A stretch of 14,234 nt of DNA from JANNRW01 sp031401815 (GTDB lineage: Bacteria; Desulfobacterota; Desulfuromonadia; Geobacterales; DSM-12255), in NCBI GenBank assembly GCA_031401815.1, contig JANNRW010000227.1:1-14234 (forward strand). The letters run 5' to 3'. Shown piece after piece: positions 6,675 through 14,150 of the stretch. The translations under genes were made by a program, and so were the position numbers. The notes under the pieces were generated by a model. It saw only the letters and a list, made by a program, of their open reading frames with translations, was not told the DNA's origin and ran no database searches. Position 1 is the first letter of the stretch; each line of letters begins with the position of its first letter.

Positions 6675-7730
6675 TTAGGGGATGACAAACGTTGTTGACA
6701 ATAGTCCAGATTGCCCTGAAAACGGGGTGGCAATAAACCGTTCATCAATTAACTCAATTCTTGTCCCCATGTTTCTGGAGAGGCTGTCAAGTCTTCGGGC
6801 AACGTCGGCTGCAAAGTCACCGCTGAGAACTTTCGGCTGAAAATGAACTTCGCTGTTTAAAACATTAAGCGGGATAATTTCAACCTCTTTTATCCCATCA
6901 TCAAGAGTAATCCGGGCGATCATGCTTCGATCCGAGTGTTTGCTCTGACTGCCAAAGACAAAATTGCCCAGGCTGTAGAATATAACCCCCTCCCGGTAAT
7001 ATTCAACCCCTTGCATAACATGAGGGTGGTGTCCAAGAATAATGTCAGCGCCTGAGTCAATCGCCTGGTGCGCAGCCCTTTTCTGATACTCTTTCGGGTA
7101 GTTTGACAGCTCTTCTCCCCAGTGAAACGAGACAATGACATAGTCGGCGAGTGGTTTTACCCGTGCAATATCCCTGGTAACAAAAGGCAGATGGCCTGGA
7201 GCGGTTCCTGGACGGATGCGGGTAGCAAAAAACTCTTCGGGGTATGTAAGTGAATAGGAGAGAAAAGCGATTCTTGTCTCTTTCACCACTATGATCCGTT
7301 CGCTGCGCGCCGAGTTCAGATCCGGGCCTGCACCGGTGAAGGCGATGTCATGATTGTCCAGAAGCTCCATGGTCTGTTGCAGTGCAGGAGCACCGAAATC
7401 CATGATGTGATTGTTGGCCAGCGAAAGGTGGGTAAATCCTGCTCTCTTGAGGGCAGGCGCTGCTGCCGGATCAGTTCTGAACCGGTACTTTTTGCCGGTA
7501 AACTCTTCACCGCTTCTGGCAATAGGGGCTTCGAGGTTGCCTGTTACAACGTCCCCCTGTTGCAATATGTCAAGGGTTGCTGCAAAGGGGTAATCATAGC
7601 CCTGTTTCCTGAAATAAGGGGCGCCTGAACCTGCCAGCATGATATCGCCGACAGCATTGATGACAACCGGTTCTGCGGCAGAGTAATACGGAAGGAGCAG
7701 AATGAGAAATAAAACAAGTAAATGGGGCAT
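6675..7730 (-). CDS. CapA family protein (PGA_cap metallophosphatase-like domain), exported
   Basis: From the start at 7730 this is a 351-residue protein with a hydrophobic N-terminus (3-16) ending in SAA, a likely signal peptide, so it should act outside the cytoplasm. The PGA_cap/CapA signatures appear in order: AVGDIMLAG (26-34), GNLEAPI (64-70), SLANNHIMDFG (103-113), SFHWGEE (201-207), GHHPHVMQG (233-241) and YSLGNFVFG (252-260). These residues form the calcineurin-like metal site. CapA relatives are linked to polyglutamate capsule synthesis, but no capB/capC genes are nearby, so the substrate is unknown. The frame is open up to an ATG at 7832, overlapping serS, but 7730 gives the cleaner signal peptide and lies downstream of a predicted promoter; neither start has a strong SD. 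Confidence 0.88.
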   Translation of the reverse strand: MPHLLVLFLILLLPYYSAAEPVVINAVGDIMLAGSGAPYFRKQGYDYPFAATLDILQQGDVVTGNLEAPIARSGEEFTGKKYRFRTDPAAAPALKRAGFTHLSLANNHIMDFGAPALQQTMELLDNHDIAFTGAGPDLNSARSERIIVVKETRIAFLSYSLTYPEEFFATRIRPGTAPGHLPFVTRDIARVKPLADYVIVSFHWGEELSNYPKEYQKRAAHQAIDSGADIILGHHPHVMQGVEYYREGVIFYSLGNFVFGSQSKHSDRSMIARITLDDGIKEVEIIPLNVLNSEVHFQPKVLSGDFAADVARRLDSLSRNMGTRIELIDERFIATPFSGQSGLLSTTFVIP

Positions 7731-7755
7731 GATAAACCGTGTTGAAGCCAGATTA

Positions 7756-7784
7756 TTGACTATACTCAAGGCAAGTGCTACAAG
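7756..7784 (+). promoter_or_regulatory. Predicted serS promoter
   Basis: TTGACT (7756-7761), five of six -35 matches, is followed after 17 bp by TACAAG (7779-7784), four of six -10 matches. Transcription would start near 7791, giving a leader of about 30 bases before the serS ATG. It overlaps a predicted promoter on the opposite strand. Confidence 0.5.
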
Positions 7785-7810
7785 ATAGAACCTTATCCCA
7801 ATCTTTGCAA
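7782..7810 (-). promoter_or_regulatory. Predicted promoter of the CapA-family gene
   Basis: Read on the minus strand, TTGCAA (7810-7805) is followed after 17 bp by TATCTT (7787-7782), each four of six matches. Initiation near 7775 would leave a leader of about 45 bases to the ATG at 7730 and would exclude the longer start at 7832. Its -10 box overlaps the serS -10 box. Confidence 0.35.
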
Positions 7811-7821
7811 AGGATTTCAGT

Positions 7822-9099
7822 ATGCTCGACATACGTTACATTCGCGAAAATCTTCACGATGTGGAGTTGCGACTCAAAAGCCGGGGGGCAGGGGTTGAAC
7901 TGTCCGGCTTTCATGCGCTTGATGCCCGCAGGCGGGATCTGCTACAGGAAGCGGAGACGCTCAAGGCGCTTCGCAACAGGGTTTCTGATGAGATCAGCCT
8001 GGTAAGGGACAAATCTCTTGAGCAGGACAGAATTGCAGAGATGCGCACGGTTTCACAGCGGATAAAGGTGCTTGATGAAGAGCTGCGGACTCTGGATGAG
8101 GAGGTGCGCTCTTTTTTGCTGACCGTTCCCAATCTCCCCTCTCCTGATGCGCCTCTTGGCGTTTCAGAGGTTGACAACCAGGAGATAAGGCGCTGGGGGG
8201 ATATTCCTGCTCTGGAGTTTGTGCCCAAGCCTCACTGGGAGATCGGAGAAAATCTCGGGATACTTGATTTTGAATGCGGTGCAAAAATAACCGGTGCCCG
8301 CTTTACTCTCTACCGGGGTGCAGGAGCGCGGCTGGAGCGGGCGCTCATTAACTTCATGCTTGACCTCCATACAACCCGGCACAATTATATTGAAATACTC
8401 CCCCCCTTTATGGTAAACAGGGAAAGTATGACCGCAACCGGTCAGCTTCCGAAGTTTTCAGCCGACCTCTTCCATCTGGAAGGGGTTGATTATTTCCTGA
8501 TACCGACAGCAGAGGTGCCGGTCACCAATATTCACCGCAGCGAAATCCTTTCCGGGAAGGAGCTGCCGATAGCCTATACTGCCTATACCCCCTGCTTCAG
8601 GAGTGAGGCCGGTTCGTACGGCAAGGATACCCGGGGGCTGATTCGCCAGCACCAGTTCAACAAGGTAGAGCTTGTAAAGTTTGTCCGTCCGTCAGATTCG
8701 GATATTGAGCTGGAGAGGTTACTGGATAATGCAGAAGAGGTTTTGCGGCTCCTTGAACTCCCTTACAGGGTAGTGGATCTTTGTACCGGAGATATCGGGT
8801 TTTCAGCCTGCCGCACTTTTGATATCGAGGTATGGCTCCCCGGACAGAACTGTTTCAGAGAGATCTCCTCCTGTAGCAATTTCGGTGATTTTCAGGCCAG
8901 ACGCGCCAGCATAAGGTTTCGGGACGAAGAAAAGTCAAAACCTGAATTCGTGCATACCCTGAACGGTTCGGGTCTGGCAGTAGGGCGAACTCTGGTGGCT
9001 ATTCTGGAGAATTGCCAAAAAGCTGATGGTTCGGTAACAGTCCCGGAAGTTCTTCGCCCCTATATGGGTGGTTTGGAAACAATCAGCAGCATATCCTGA
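7822..9099 (+). CDS. serS: Seryl-tRNA synthetase
   Basis: This class II synthetase attaches serine to tRNA-Ser in the cytosol. The 425-residue protein has the N-terminal antiparallel coiled-coil arm that grips the long variable arm of tRNA-Ser (about residues 30-100), the TVPNLPSPDAPLG linker (101-113), motif 1 around residues 188-200, the PTAEVPV serine-binding loop (228-234), motif 2 CFRSEAGSYGKDTRG (258-272) and motif 3 NGSGLAVGRTLVAILEN (381-397). The length is normal. AAAGGA 7 nt upstream of ATG 7822 supports the start. Two tRNA-Ser genes follow 30 nt downstream with no terminator in the gap, so enzyme and substrates may share a transcript. Confidence 0.98.
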   Translation: MLDIRYIRENLHDVELRLKSRGAGVELSGFHALDARRRDLLQEAETLKALRNRVSDEISLVRDKSLEQDRIAEMRTVSQRIKVLDEELRTLDEEVRSFLLTVPNLPSPDAPLGVSEVDNQEIRRWGDIPALEFVPKPHWEIGENLGILDFECGAKITGARFTLYRGAGARLERALINFMLDLHTTRHNYIEILPPFMVNRESMTATGQLPKFSADLFHLEGVDYFLIPTAEVPVTNIHRSEILSGKELPIAYTAYTPCFRSEAGSYGKDTRGLIRQHQFNKVELVKFVRPSDSDIELERLLDNAEEVLRLLELPYRVVDLCTGDIGFSACRTFDIEVWLPGQNCFREISSCSNFGDFQARRASIRFRDEEKSKPEFVHTLNGSGLAVGRTLVAILENCQKADGSVTVPEVLRPYMGGLETISSIS

Positions 9100-9129
9100 G
9101 GGTCATTTTATATTGGACAAGATTTTTGC

Positions 9130-9215
9130 GGAAGAGTGGCCGAGAGGTTGAAGGCGGCGGTCTTGAAAACCGTTTAACGAAAGTTACGTGGGTTCGAATC
9201 CTACCTCTTCCGCCA
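9130..9215 (+). tRNA. tRNA-Ser (anticodon TGA)
   Basis: Acceptor strand GGAAGAG (9130-9136) pairs with CTCTTCC (9205-9211), then discriminator G and an encoded CCA (9213-9215). TGGCCGAGAGG forms the D region, the anticodon loop CTTGAAA (9162-9168) shows TGA at 9164-9166, and GGGTTCGAATCCT carries the T loop. A long variable arm (TTAACGAAAGTTA region) is the serine-type class II feature. The tRNA decodes UCN codons ending mainly in A or G. Confidence 0.97.
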
Positions 9216-9222
9216 AATAATT

Positions 9223-9278
9223 GGTTCAAGGTTCAATGTTCAAAGCTCAAGAGCCGAAACATTGAACCTGGAACTTTT
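9223..9278. repeat. Hairpin of GGTTCAA heptamer words between the two tRNA-Ser genes
   Basis: Arms 9224-9240 and 9258-9274 are complementary over 17 bp with one mismatch, and four T follow (9275-9278), so it may terminate or process the transcript of the first tRNA. The left part is a tandem of 7-bp units GGTTCAA-GGTTCAA-TGTTCAA-AGCTCAA (9223-9250). Just beyond, GATTTAC occurs twice in tandem at 9290-9303, immediately before the next tRNA. Confidence 0.7.
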
Positions 9279-9303
9279 AGCGTTTAACAGATTTACGATT
9301 TAC

Positions 9304-9396
9304 GGAGAGATGGCCGAGTAGGTCGAAGGCGCTCGCCTGCTAAGCGAGTATACTGGGAAACCGGTATCGAGGGTTCGAATCCCTCTCTCTCCGCCA
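9304..9396 (+). tRNA. tRNA-Ser (anticodon GCT)
   Basis: Acceptor GGAGAGA (9304-9310) pairs with TCTCTCC (9386-9392), followed by G and an encoded CCA (9394-9396). The anticodon stem CTCGC/GCGAG encloses CTGCTAA with GCT at 9339-9341, reading AGC and AGU. The long variable arm (TATACTGGGAAACCGGTATC region) is typical of tRNA-Ser, and GGGTTCGAATCCC is the T stem and loop. Both tRNA-Ser genes sit directly after the synthetase that charges them. Confidence 0.97.
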
Positions 9397-9434
9397 CTTT
9401 TTGCGGATAATACAAATTAATAATGAGGAGCTTG

Positions 9435-9932
9435 ATGCCAAGGAAGCCGGCGATAACACTCTTAGTGCTCTTTTTATGCCTGACCGCGCTATTGCCCGGT
9501 TGCAGCAAGAAAGATGAGCCGAAAAAACCTCAAGAGGCTGTTGCGCCAGGAAAAGATACAGTTATCAGAAAACAGACTGAAGTCATAGTTCCTGATAATG
9601 TCAAGGGGAAGTGGAAGTCAGTCAAGATTGGCATAATGGACAAACAGACCAACAGGGAGGGGTTTGTTGTCATTGATATCGGAAAGACGATGAAGGTTAA
9701 TGGCACAAACCTGGTAATCAAGGTAGAAAATTTTCTCCCACACTTTATCATGGATGGAACAACTCTTACATCTAGTTCCAATGCTCCTAAAAATCCGGCT
9801 GTACAGATTCACATAACTGAAAATGGTCAGGATGTTTTCAAGGGGTGGATCTTCACCCTTTACCCGAATACTCACGCATCACAGCACCCAAGATACGGTT
9901 TTGGGCTGATCGATTTCACCCCCGGAAAATAA
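9435..9932 (+). CDS. DUF2155-like lipoprotein, function unknown
   Basis: The 165-residue protein has a lipoprotein signal: basic start MPRKP, hydrophobic stretch (7-20) and lipobox LLPGC, with Cys23 the predicted lipidated residue. After a lysine/proline-rich linker (24-60), the C-terminal domain (about 60-165) has the DUF2155 pattern: VKIGIMDK, GKTMKVNGTNLVIKVENF, then VFKGWIFTLYP and HPRYGFGLIDF (151-161). The role of this family is not established. I choose ATG 9435, which follows AGGAG; ATG 9423 in the same frame has no SD. It starts 38 nt after the second tRNA-Ser and precedes parA by 73 nt with no terminator seen between. Confidence 0.8.
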   Translation: MPRKPAITLLVLFLCLTALLPGCSKKDEPKKPQEAVAPGKDTVIRKQTEVIVPDNVKGKWKSVKIGIMDKQTNREGFVVIDIGKTMKVNGTNLVIKVENFLPHFIMDGTTLTSSSNAPKNPAVQIHITENGQDVFKGWIFTLYPNTHASQHPRYGFGLIDFTPGK

Positions 9933-10005
9933 TAAATTCATCTGTAACTTCACTCTTTTATCTCAGTATCCTCTTTATCCATCGAAGCAAAGGAATCTTT
10001 AAGCA

Positions 10006-10779
10006 ATGGCTCGTATTATCTGCATAGCAAATCAGAAGGGGGGGGTTGGTAAAACAACAACTGCCGTTAATCTGGCCTCTTCCCTTGCTGCTGCTGAAAA
10101 GCGGGTGTTGCTTGTAGATATCGATCCACAGGGAAACGCAACCAGTGGCGTTGGGGTTGACAAAACAGCTCTGGATAAAAGTATCTATGATCTGATTATA
10201 AACGGAGAGGCTCCCGAGGGGGTTATTTTGCCGACTGAGCTCCCTTGCCTGTCAATAATTCCTGCCACTCCCGATCTTGCAGGCGCAGAGCTTGAACTTG
10301 TTGATCTAGTCGAGCGCGAGAGCCGTCTGAAAAAAATCCTGCAACCGCTCAAAGGGCGTTTCGATTTCATCATTATCGACTCTCCCCCTTCACTGGGGCT
10401 GTTGACACTAAACGCCATGACTTCAGCCAATAGTGTCCTGATCCCTCTTCAATGCGAATTCTACGCCATGGAAGGATTGTCACAGATAATCAGGACAATC
10501 AGGCTTGTTCAGAAAGGGCTTAATCCCGCACTTCAGGTCGAAGGGATTCTGCTGACCATGTTCGACGGTAGAAACAACCTGTCAAGGCAGGTGGTGGAAG
10601 AGGTTCGCACGCATTTCGGCAAGCAGGTTTTCAGAACCATGATTCCGCGAAATATCAGGCTTTCCGAGGCTCCAAGTCACGGCAGACCAATAATTCTATA
10701 TGATATTACCTCTCGTGGGGCAACAGCCTATCTTGAGCTGGCCAGAGAGATATTGGAGCGTGGAGGTGCAGATGATTAA
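10006..10779 (+). CDS. parA: Chromosome-partitioning ATPase ParA (Soj)
   Basis: ParA is a deviant Walker ATPase that binds DNA non-specifically as an ATP dimer and drives movement of ParB-parS complexes. In this 257-residue protein the deviant Walker A box is KGGVGKTTT (11-19) with signature Lys11, followed by VDIDPQGNATSG (38-49) and Walker B FDFIIIDSPPS (119-129). It lacks the N-terminal HTH of plasmid-type ParA proteins, so it is the chromosomal Soj type. A weak SD AAGGA lies 11 nt before the ATG. It overlaps parB by 8 nt. The often adjacent rsmG/mnmG genes are absent; a lipoprotein gene is the upstream neighbour. Confidence 0.96.
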   Translation: MARIICIANQKGGVGKTTTAVNLASSLAAAEKRVLLVDIDPQGNATSGVGVDKTALDKSIYDLIINGEAPEGVILPTELPCLSIIPATPDLAGAELELVDLVERESRLKKILQPLKGRFDFIIIDSPPSLGLLTLNAMTSANSVLIPLQCEFYAMEGLSQIIRTIRLVQKGLNPALQVEGILLTMFDGRNNLSRQVVEEVRTHFGKQVFRTMIPRNIRLSEAPSHGRPIILYDITSRGATAYLELAREILERGGADD

Positions 10780-11608
10780 GAAGAGCGGTCTGGGCAAAGG
10801 GATGGGTGCGCTGCTTCCTGTGGTAGAAAAAGAGGAGTCCAGCTATTTTCTCTGTCCGATTGAAGAGATAAAGCCCAACAGGGCTCAGCCCCGGAAAACA
10901 TTTCACTCTGCAAAGCTTGATGAACTGGCCGCATCTATCCGGGAAAAAGGGATCATTCAGCCCCTTGTAGTGATTAAAAAAGGGAGCCACTTTGAAATAA
11001 TTGCAGGAGAGCGTCGCTGGCGTGCTGCCCAGAAAGCCGGGCTGCATGAAGTGCCGGTGGTGATACAGGACGTATCCGAGGATACTGCGCTTGAAATGGC
11101 GTTGATAGAGAATATCCAACGGGAAGATCTGAATGCCGTGGAAGAGGCTGAAGCCTATCGGGCGCTCATGGAGAAGATTGGCCTGTCACATGAAGAGCTG
11201 GCACGGCGCGTTGGCAAGGATCGCTCTACGGTTGCCAATTCATTGCGACTGCTCAAACTCCCTGAAAATATCAAGCTTGATATCATTGCAGAGCGTCTCA
11301 GCATGGGGCATGCACGAGCCCTGCTCTCTCTTGATGATCCTGAACTTGTCAGGCAGGCTCGCGAAGAGATCCTCAAAAAACATCCGAATGTCCGGGCGAC
11401 TGAAGCACTGGTAAGAAGGCTTAAGAGCCCGACAGTTAACAAACCCCTGAAAAAGATCGACAGGGAGCTTACAGAGCTGTCAGAACAGCTTAAAAAGCAT
11501 TTTCAGACAAAAGTTGAAATCAGGACCCAGCGACGTGGCGGTAAGATAGAGATCAGCTATGGCGGGAAGGAAGAGCTGTCCAGGATCATTGACCTGTTGG
11601 GGCTGTGA
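10772..11608 (+). CDS. parB: Chromosome-partitioning protein ParB (Spo0J), CTPase and parS-binding
   Basis: ParB loads at parS sites and spreads as a CTP-dependent clamp, stimulating ParA. The 278-residue protein has the N-terminal peptide GLGKGMGALLP (6-16) that contacts ParA, the CTP-binding motifs IIQPLVV (61-67) and GERRWRA (79-85), LIENIQREDLN (111-121), the helix-turn-helix LSHEELARRVGKDRSTVAN (138-156) and a C-terminal dimerisation region. The ATG at 10772 has SD GGAGG 5 nt upstream, inside the end of parA; an ATG further upstream in frame (10700) lacks support. No parS-like 16-mer was seen by eye in this window. Confidence 0.96.
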   Translation: MIKKSGLGKGMGALLPVVEKEESSYFLCPIEEIKPNRAQPRKTFHSAKLDELAASIREKGIIQPLVVIKKGSHFEIIAGERRWRAAQKAGLHEVPVVIQDVSEDTALEMALIENIQREDLNAVEEAEAYRALMEKIGLSHEELARRVGKDRSTVANSLRLLKLPENIKLDIIAERLSMGHARALLSLDDPELVRQAREEILKKHPNVRATEALVRRLKSPTVNKPLKKIDRELTELSEQLKKHFQTKVEIRTQRRGGKIEISYGGKEELSRIIDLLGL

Positions 11609-11633
11609 CAGATTGTTAGCAATTGATAATCTG
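11609..11633 (+). terminator. Weak AT-rich hairpin directly after parB
   Basis: CAGATT at 11609-11614 starts a 10-bp stem (two G-U pairs) that ends in AATCTG at 11633, with loop GCAAT. No run of T follows immediately, so termination here would be inefficient or the hairpin may only protect the 3' end of the parAB mRNA. Confidence 0.3.
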
Positions 11634-11651
11634 CGTTTCGGTCAAAAACCC

Positions 11652-11680
11652 TTGACATGGCTGATTCGCCTGTGATAGCT
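11652..11680 (+). promoter_or_regulatory. Candidate promoter of the atp operon
   Basis: A perfect TTGACA lies at 11652-11657 in the gap between parB and atpF'. The -10 is less clear: GATAGC at 16-bp spacing matches at the three central positions of TATAAT. It is the only good -35 in the gap, and an ATP synthase operon would be expected to have its own promoter. Confidence 0.45.
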
Positions 11681-11692
11681 ATTTCATGTTTT

Positions 11693-11725
11693 ACGCCCGG
11701 GGGATAGGTTTACCCGTGCGTTTTT
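11693..11725 (+). terminator. Terminator-like hairpin in the atp leader
   Basis: ACGCCCGGG (11693-11701) pairs with CCCGTGCGT (11713-11721) with one mismatch and an 11-nt loop, followed by TTTTT (11721-11725). It may end parAB transcription. Because the best promoter candidate lies upstream of it, it could instead be a leader attenuator of the atp operon. Confidence 0.55.
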
Positions 11726-11726
11726 G

Positions 11727-11741
11727 TGTATGCAGTATACA
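11727..11741. promoter_or_regulatory. Palindrome TGTAT-N5-ATACA before atpF'
   Basis: TGTAT (11727-11731) and ATACA (11737-11741) are perfect inverted repeats around GCAGT. The size and symmetry fit a dimeric regulator's operator, but a 5-bp-arm palindrome can arise by chance. It lies 28 bases before the atpF' start. Confidence 0.3.
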
Positions 11742-11768
11742 AACTTTTGCCGGGCGAGAGGTGGCAAC

Positions 11769-12194
11769 GTGATTGATTTAGATTGGGCCTTTGTTATTCA
11801 GTTGATCAACTTTCTGATCCTGATGCTTGTGCTTAATATCTTTTTGTTTAAACCGATAAGGAAGGCGCTTGCCGAGCGGAGCAGCAAGATTGCTGCTGCC
11901 AAAACTCTTGCAGAGTCTGTGGAACTCGAACTTCAGGCAAAAATGGCCGATTACGAAGCACGTCTCAAGGCGATGAAGTCAGGTGCTTTCGATGAGCGTG
12001 GAGCACTGATTAAAGAGGCTCAGACAGAAGAGGCCGCAATTCTTGAAGCTGCGCGCAAGGATGCTACTGAACTGCTTTCAGCTATCAGGGAGCGAGTTGC
12101 ACGGGAGGCAGCTGCTGCCCGCCTGATGCTTCAGGAGCAGGCAAAATCGCTTTCAGTTGATATCTGTGAAAAGGTTCTGGGGAGGAGCTTGTAA
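11769..12194 (+). CDS. atpF': ATP synthase F0 subunit b'
   Basis: This 141-residue protein is the b-type peripheral stalk subunit of the F1Fo ATP synthase that begins the operon. It has one N-terminal transmembrane helix (about 6-28, WAFVIQLINFLILMLVLNIF), the conserved FKPIRKAL at its cytoplasmic edge, and then a long charged, alanine-rich coiled coil to the C-terminus. I choose GTG at 11769, which has SD AGAGG 7 nt upstream and gives the family's usual start; an ATG at 11724 in frame would add 15 polar residues without an SD. With the next gene it forms the b/b' pair seen in deltaproteobacteria and phototrophs. Confidence 0.88.
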   Translation: MIDLDWAFVIQLINFLILMLVLNIFLFKPIRKALAERSSKIAAAKTLAESVELELQAKMADYEARLKAMKSGAFDERGALIKEAQTEEAAILEAARKDATELLSAIRERVAREAAAARLMLQEQAKSLSVDICEKVLGRSL

Positions 12195-12195
12195 T

Positions 12196-12813
12196 ATGAA
12201 GCGCTGTAAGGGGATATCAAGCAGGCCGCTTGTTGGCACCGCAACAGTGGTGTTGGCCATTATTGCTCTGGCCGGATTCGCTTTTGCCTCCGGAAGTGGT
12301 GATGCAGCTCACGGTGCAGGTCATGGCGCTGCCCAGTGGAAGGATTTCTTCTGGCGCTGTATCGATTTTGCAGCGCTTATTCTCATAATTGTCTGGGGCG
12401 TTAAAAAAGCTGAAATGAAGAAGGCTCTTGCAGACCGCCAGGCAGGGATTGACAAGGCGCTCAGAGAGGCTGACGAAATCAGGAGTGCGTCAGAGAAGAA
12501 ATTTGCCGAGTATAACGAGCGGCTAGCCCAGGCCAACAGGGAAGTGGAAGAGTTGCAAAAAACCATACGTGAAGAGGGACTTGCCGAGAAGCTGCGGATT
12601 GTTGCCGAGGCAGGTGTTTCTGCTGAAAAGATAAAGGCTCAGGCCAGGGATATGGCGGATCAAGAGGTTGCCAGAGCGCGCACAGAACTTCGTGAAGAAG
12701 CTTCCAGACTTGCTGTGCAGCTTGCCGAACAGACACTCAAGGGTGCTATCCGGGCCGATGATCAGGACAGGCTGGTTGGAGAATACCTTACCAAGGTGGT
12801 GGAATTACATTGA
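12196..12813 (+). CDS. atpF: ATP synthase F0 subunit b, with signal-like N-terminus
   Basis: This is the second peripheral-stalk subunit, 205 residues from ATG 12196, which follows GGAGGAG with 8 nt spacing. An N-terminal hydrophobic stretch (12-31, ending AFASG) looks like a cleavable signal; a short Gly/Ala/His linker (32-47, AHGAGHGA) follows. The true membrane helix is about 51-69 (FFWRCIDFAALILIIVWGV), then a long coiled coil reaches the C-terminus (LVGEYLTKVVELH). The extension is longer than in E. coli subunit b, but I recall similar extensions in deltaproteobacterial AtpF. The stop overlaps the atpH TTG start. Confidence 0.9.
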   Translation: MKRCKGISSRPLVGTATVVLAIIALAGFAFASGSGDAAHGAGHGAAQWKDFFWRCIDFAALILIIVWGVKKAEMKKALADRQAGIDKALREADEIRSASEKKFAEYNERLAQANREVEELQKTIREEGLAEKLRIVAEAGVSAEKIKAQARDMADQEVARARTELREEASRLAVQLAEQTLKGAIRADDQDRLVGEYLTKVVELH

Positions 12814-13352
12814 GCGCAAATGCAATTGCCAGGCGTTATGCCAAAGCCCTCGTGCAGCTCGCTGCGGACGAGGATGCAGTAGAAAAATATCAGGACGAGC
12901 TCTCGGGGATTGATGCACTGCTGGCCGGGAATCCCGAGCTCGGGTCACTTCTTTCGAACCCTGCCTACGGTATCGAAGACAAGCTGGAGATACTGAAAGA
13001 GATCTCGGAAAAGATGCTCCTTTCGGCAACTGTGAGAAACCTTGTCCTGCTACTTCAGGAGAGAAATCGCCTGACCTGTCTTCCTGCCATAGTCTCAACC
13101 TACAGCGTACTTGCAGATGAACTTTCAGGTGTTGTTCGCCCTGTAGTAACCTCGGCATTCCCTCTTGACGATAACAGGATAGCAGAAATTAAGAGTGTTC
13201 TGGAGAAGAGTACCGGCAAGAAGGTTATGCTCAGAATTGAAGTGGAACCGGCTCTTATAGGCGGCATGGTGACCAGGATCGGCGACAAGGTTCTGGATGG
13301 AAGTGTGAAAACAGAGTTAACAAGAATTGAAGATATATTACAGAAGGGGTGA
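12810..13352 (+). CDS. atpH: ATP synthase F1 subunit delta
   Basis: The delta subunit (OSCP type) caps F1 and ties it to the b/b' stalk. The 180-residue protein begins SANAIARRYAKALVQLA, the conserved N-terminal helix, and has the C-terminal domain with VRPVVTSAFPL, VEPALIGGMVTRIGDKVLDGSV and the final LTRIEDILQKG. The length is normal. Translation starts at a TTG (12810) overlapping the atpF TGA by 4 nt; no in-frame ATG is available nearby and GGTGGTGG upstream serves as SD, so initiation is probably coupled to atpF. Confidence 0.93.
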   Translation: MSANAIARRYAKALVQLAADEDAVEKYQDELSGIDALLAGNPELGSLLSNPAYGIEDKLEILKEISEKMLLSATVRNLVLLLQERNRLTCLPAIVSTYSVLADELSGVVRPVVTSAFPLDDNRIAEIKSVLEKSTGKKVMLRIEVEPALIGGMVTRIGDKVLDGSVKTELTRIEDILQKG

Positions 13353-13361
13353 GATGATCCT

Positions 13362-14150
13362 ATGGAAATCAGAGCCGAAGAAATCAGCGAAATAATCAAG
13401 AAGCAGATCAAGGGTTACGGCAAGGGGGTCGAGGTTTCCGAGACCGGTACCATCATTTCGGTTGGTGATGGTATTGCCCGTATTCATGGTCTTGACAAGG
13501 CAATGGCAGGAGAGCTGCTGGAATTCCCGGGAGGGATTTTCGGGATGGTTCTCAATCTTGAAGAAGACAACGTGGGAGCCGCCATTCTCGGTGAAGACAA
13601 CGAGAGAATCAAGGAGGGCTCAACTGTCAGGCGAACCGGCAAAATTGTCGAGGTTCCTGTCGGAGAGGCTCTTATCGGGCGTGTTGTTGATGCTATCGGT
13701 CAGCCTATCGACGGCAAGGGGCCGATCAATACCACTCAATTCAGCAAGGTGGAGATCAAGGCACCAGGTATTGTTCAGCGGAAATCGGTGCACCAGCCGA
13801 TGCAGACCGGTCTCAAGGCGATTGACTCCATGGTTCCGATCGGGCGAGGTCAGCGGGAGCTGATTATCGGCGACCGTCAGACCGGCAAGACAGCCGTTGC
13901 CATGGATACAATCATCAACCAGAAGGGTGGCGATGTTATCTGTATTTATGTCGCTATCGGCCAGAAGCGCTCTACTGTCGCACAAGTTGTCAGCAAGCTC
14001 AAAGAGCACGGCGCAATGGATTACACCATTGTCGTTGCAGCTACTGCTTCCGAGCCAGCTCCACTTCAGTTCATCGCCCCTTACACCGGTGTTACCATGG
14101 GAGAGTTCTTCCGTGACAGCGGCAAGCATGCCCTGATCATATACGACGAT
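13362..14150 (+). CDS. atpA: ATP synthase F1 subunit alpha, N-terminal 263 residues (3' part missing)
   Basis: The alpha subunit forms the F1 hexamer with beta and binds non-catalytic nucleotides. Visible are the N-terminal beta-barrel (about 25-95), the P-loop GDRQTGKT (170-177), AIGQKRSTVAQVV (198-210), and ATASEPAPLQFIAPYTG ending in HALIIYDD (256-263). In all AtpA proteins I know, YDD is followed by a Leu-Ser-Lys-Gln segment and about 240 more residues. Here the next codons read TRGRCAAGS and stop at 14196-14198. The frame is correct up to 14150, so the gene is real but cut by a sequence change at the right edge. The ATG follows GAAGGGGTGAG. Confidence 0.93.

Noticed and set aside
6675..7730. 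Part of a polyglutamate capsule operon
   Set aside because: No capB, capC or transport genes are adjacent; a stand-alone CapA-family protein does not justify a capsule call.
10006..11608. A parS site near parAB
   Set aside because: I looked for a TGTTTCACGTGAAACA-like 16-mer and saw none here or elsewhere in the window; a motif scan would be more reliable.
12196..12290. The signal-like N-terminus of AtpF as evidence of a fused secreted protein
   Set aside because: The reading frame, SD and downstream stalk sequence are continuous, and similar N-terminal extensions occur, as I recall, in deltaproteobacterial b subunits.
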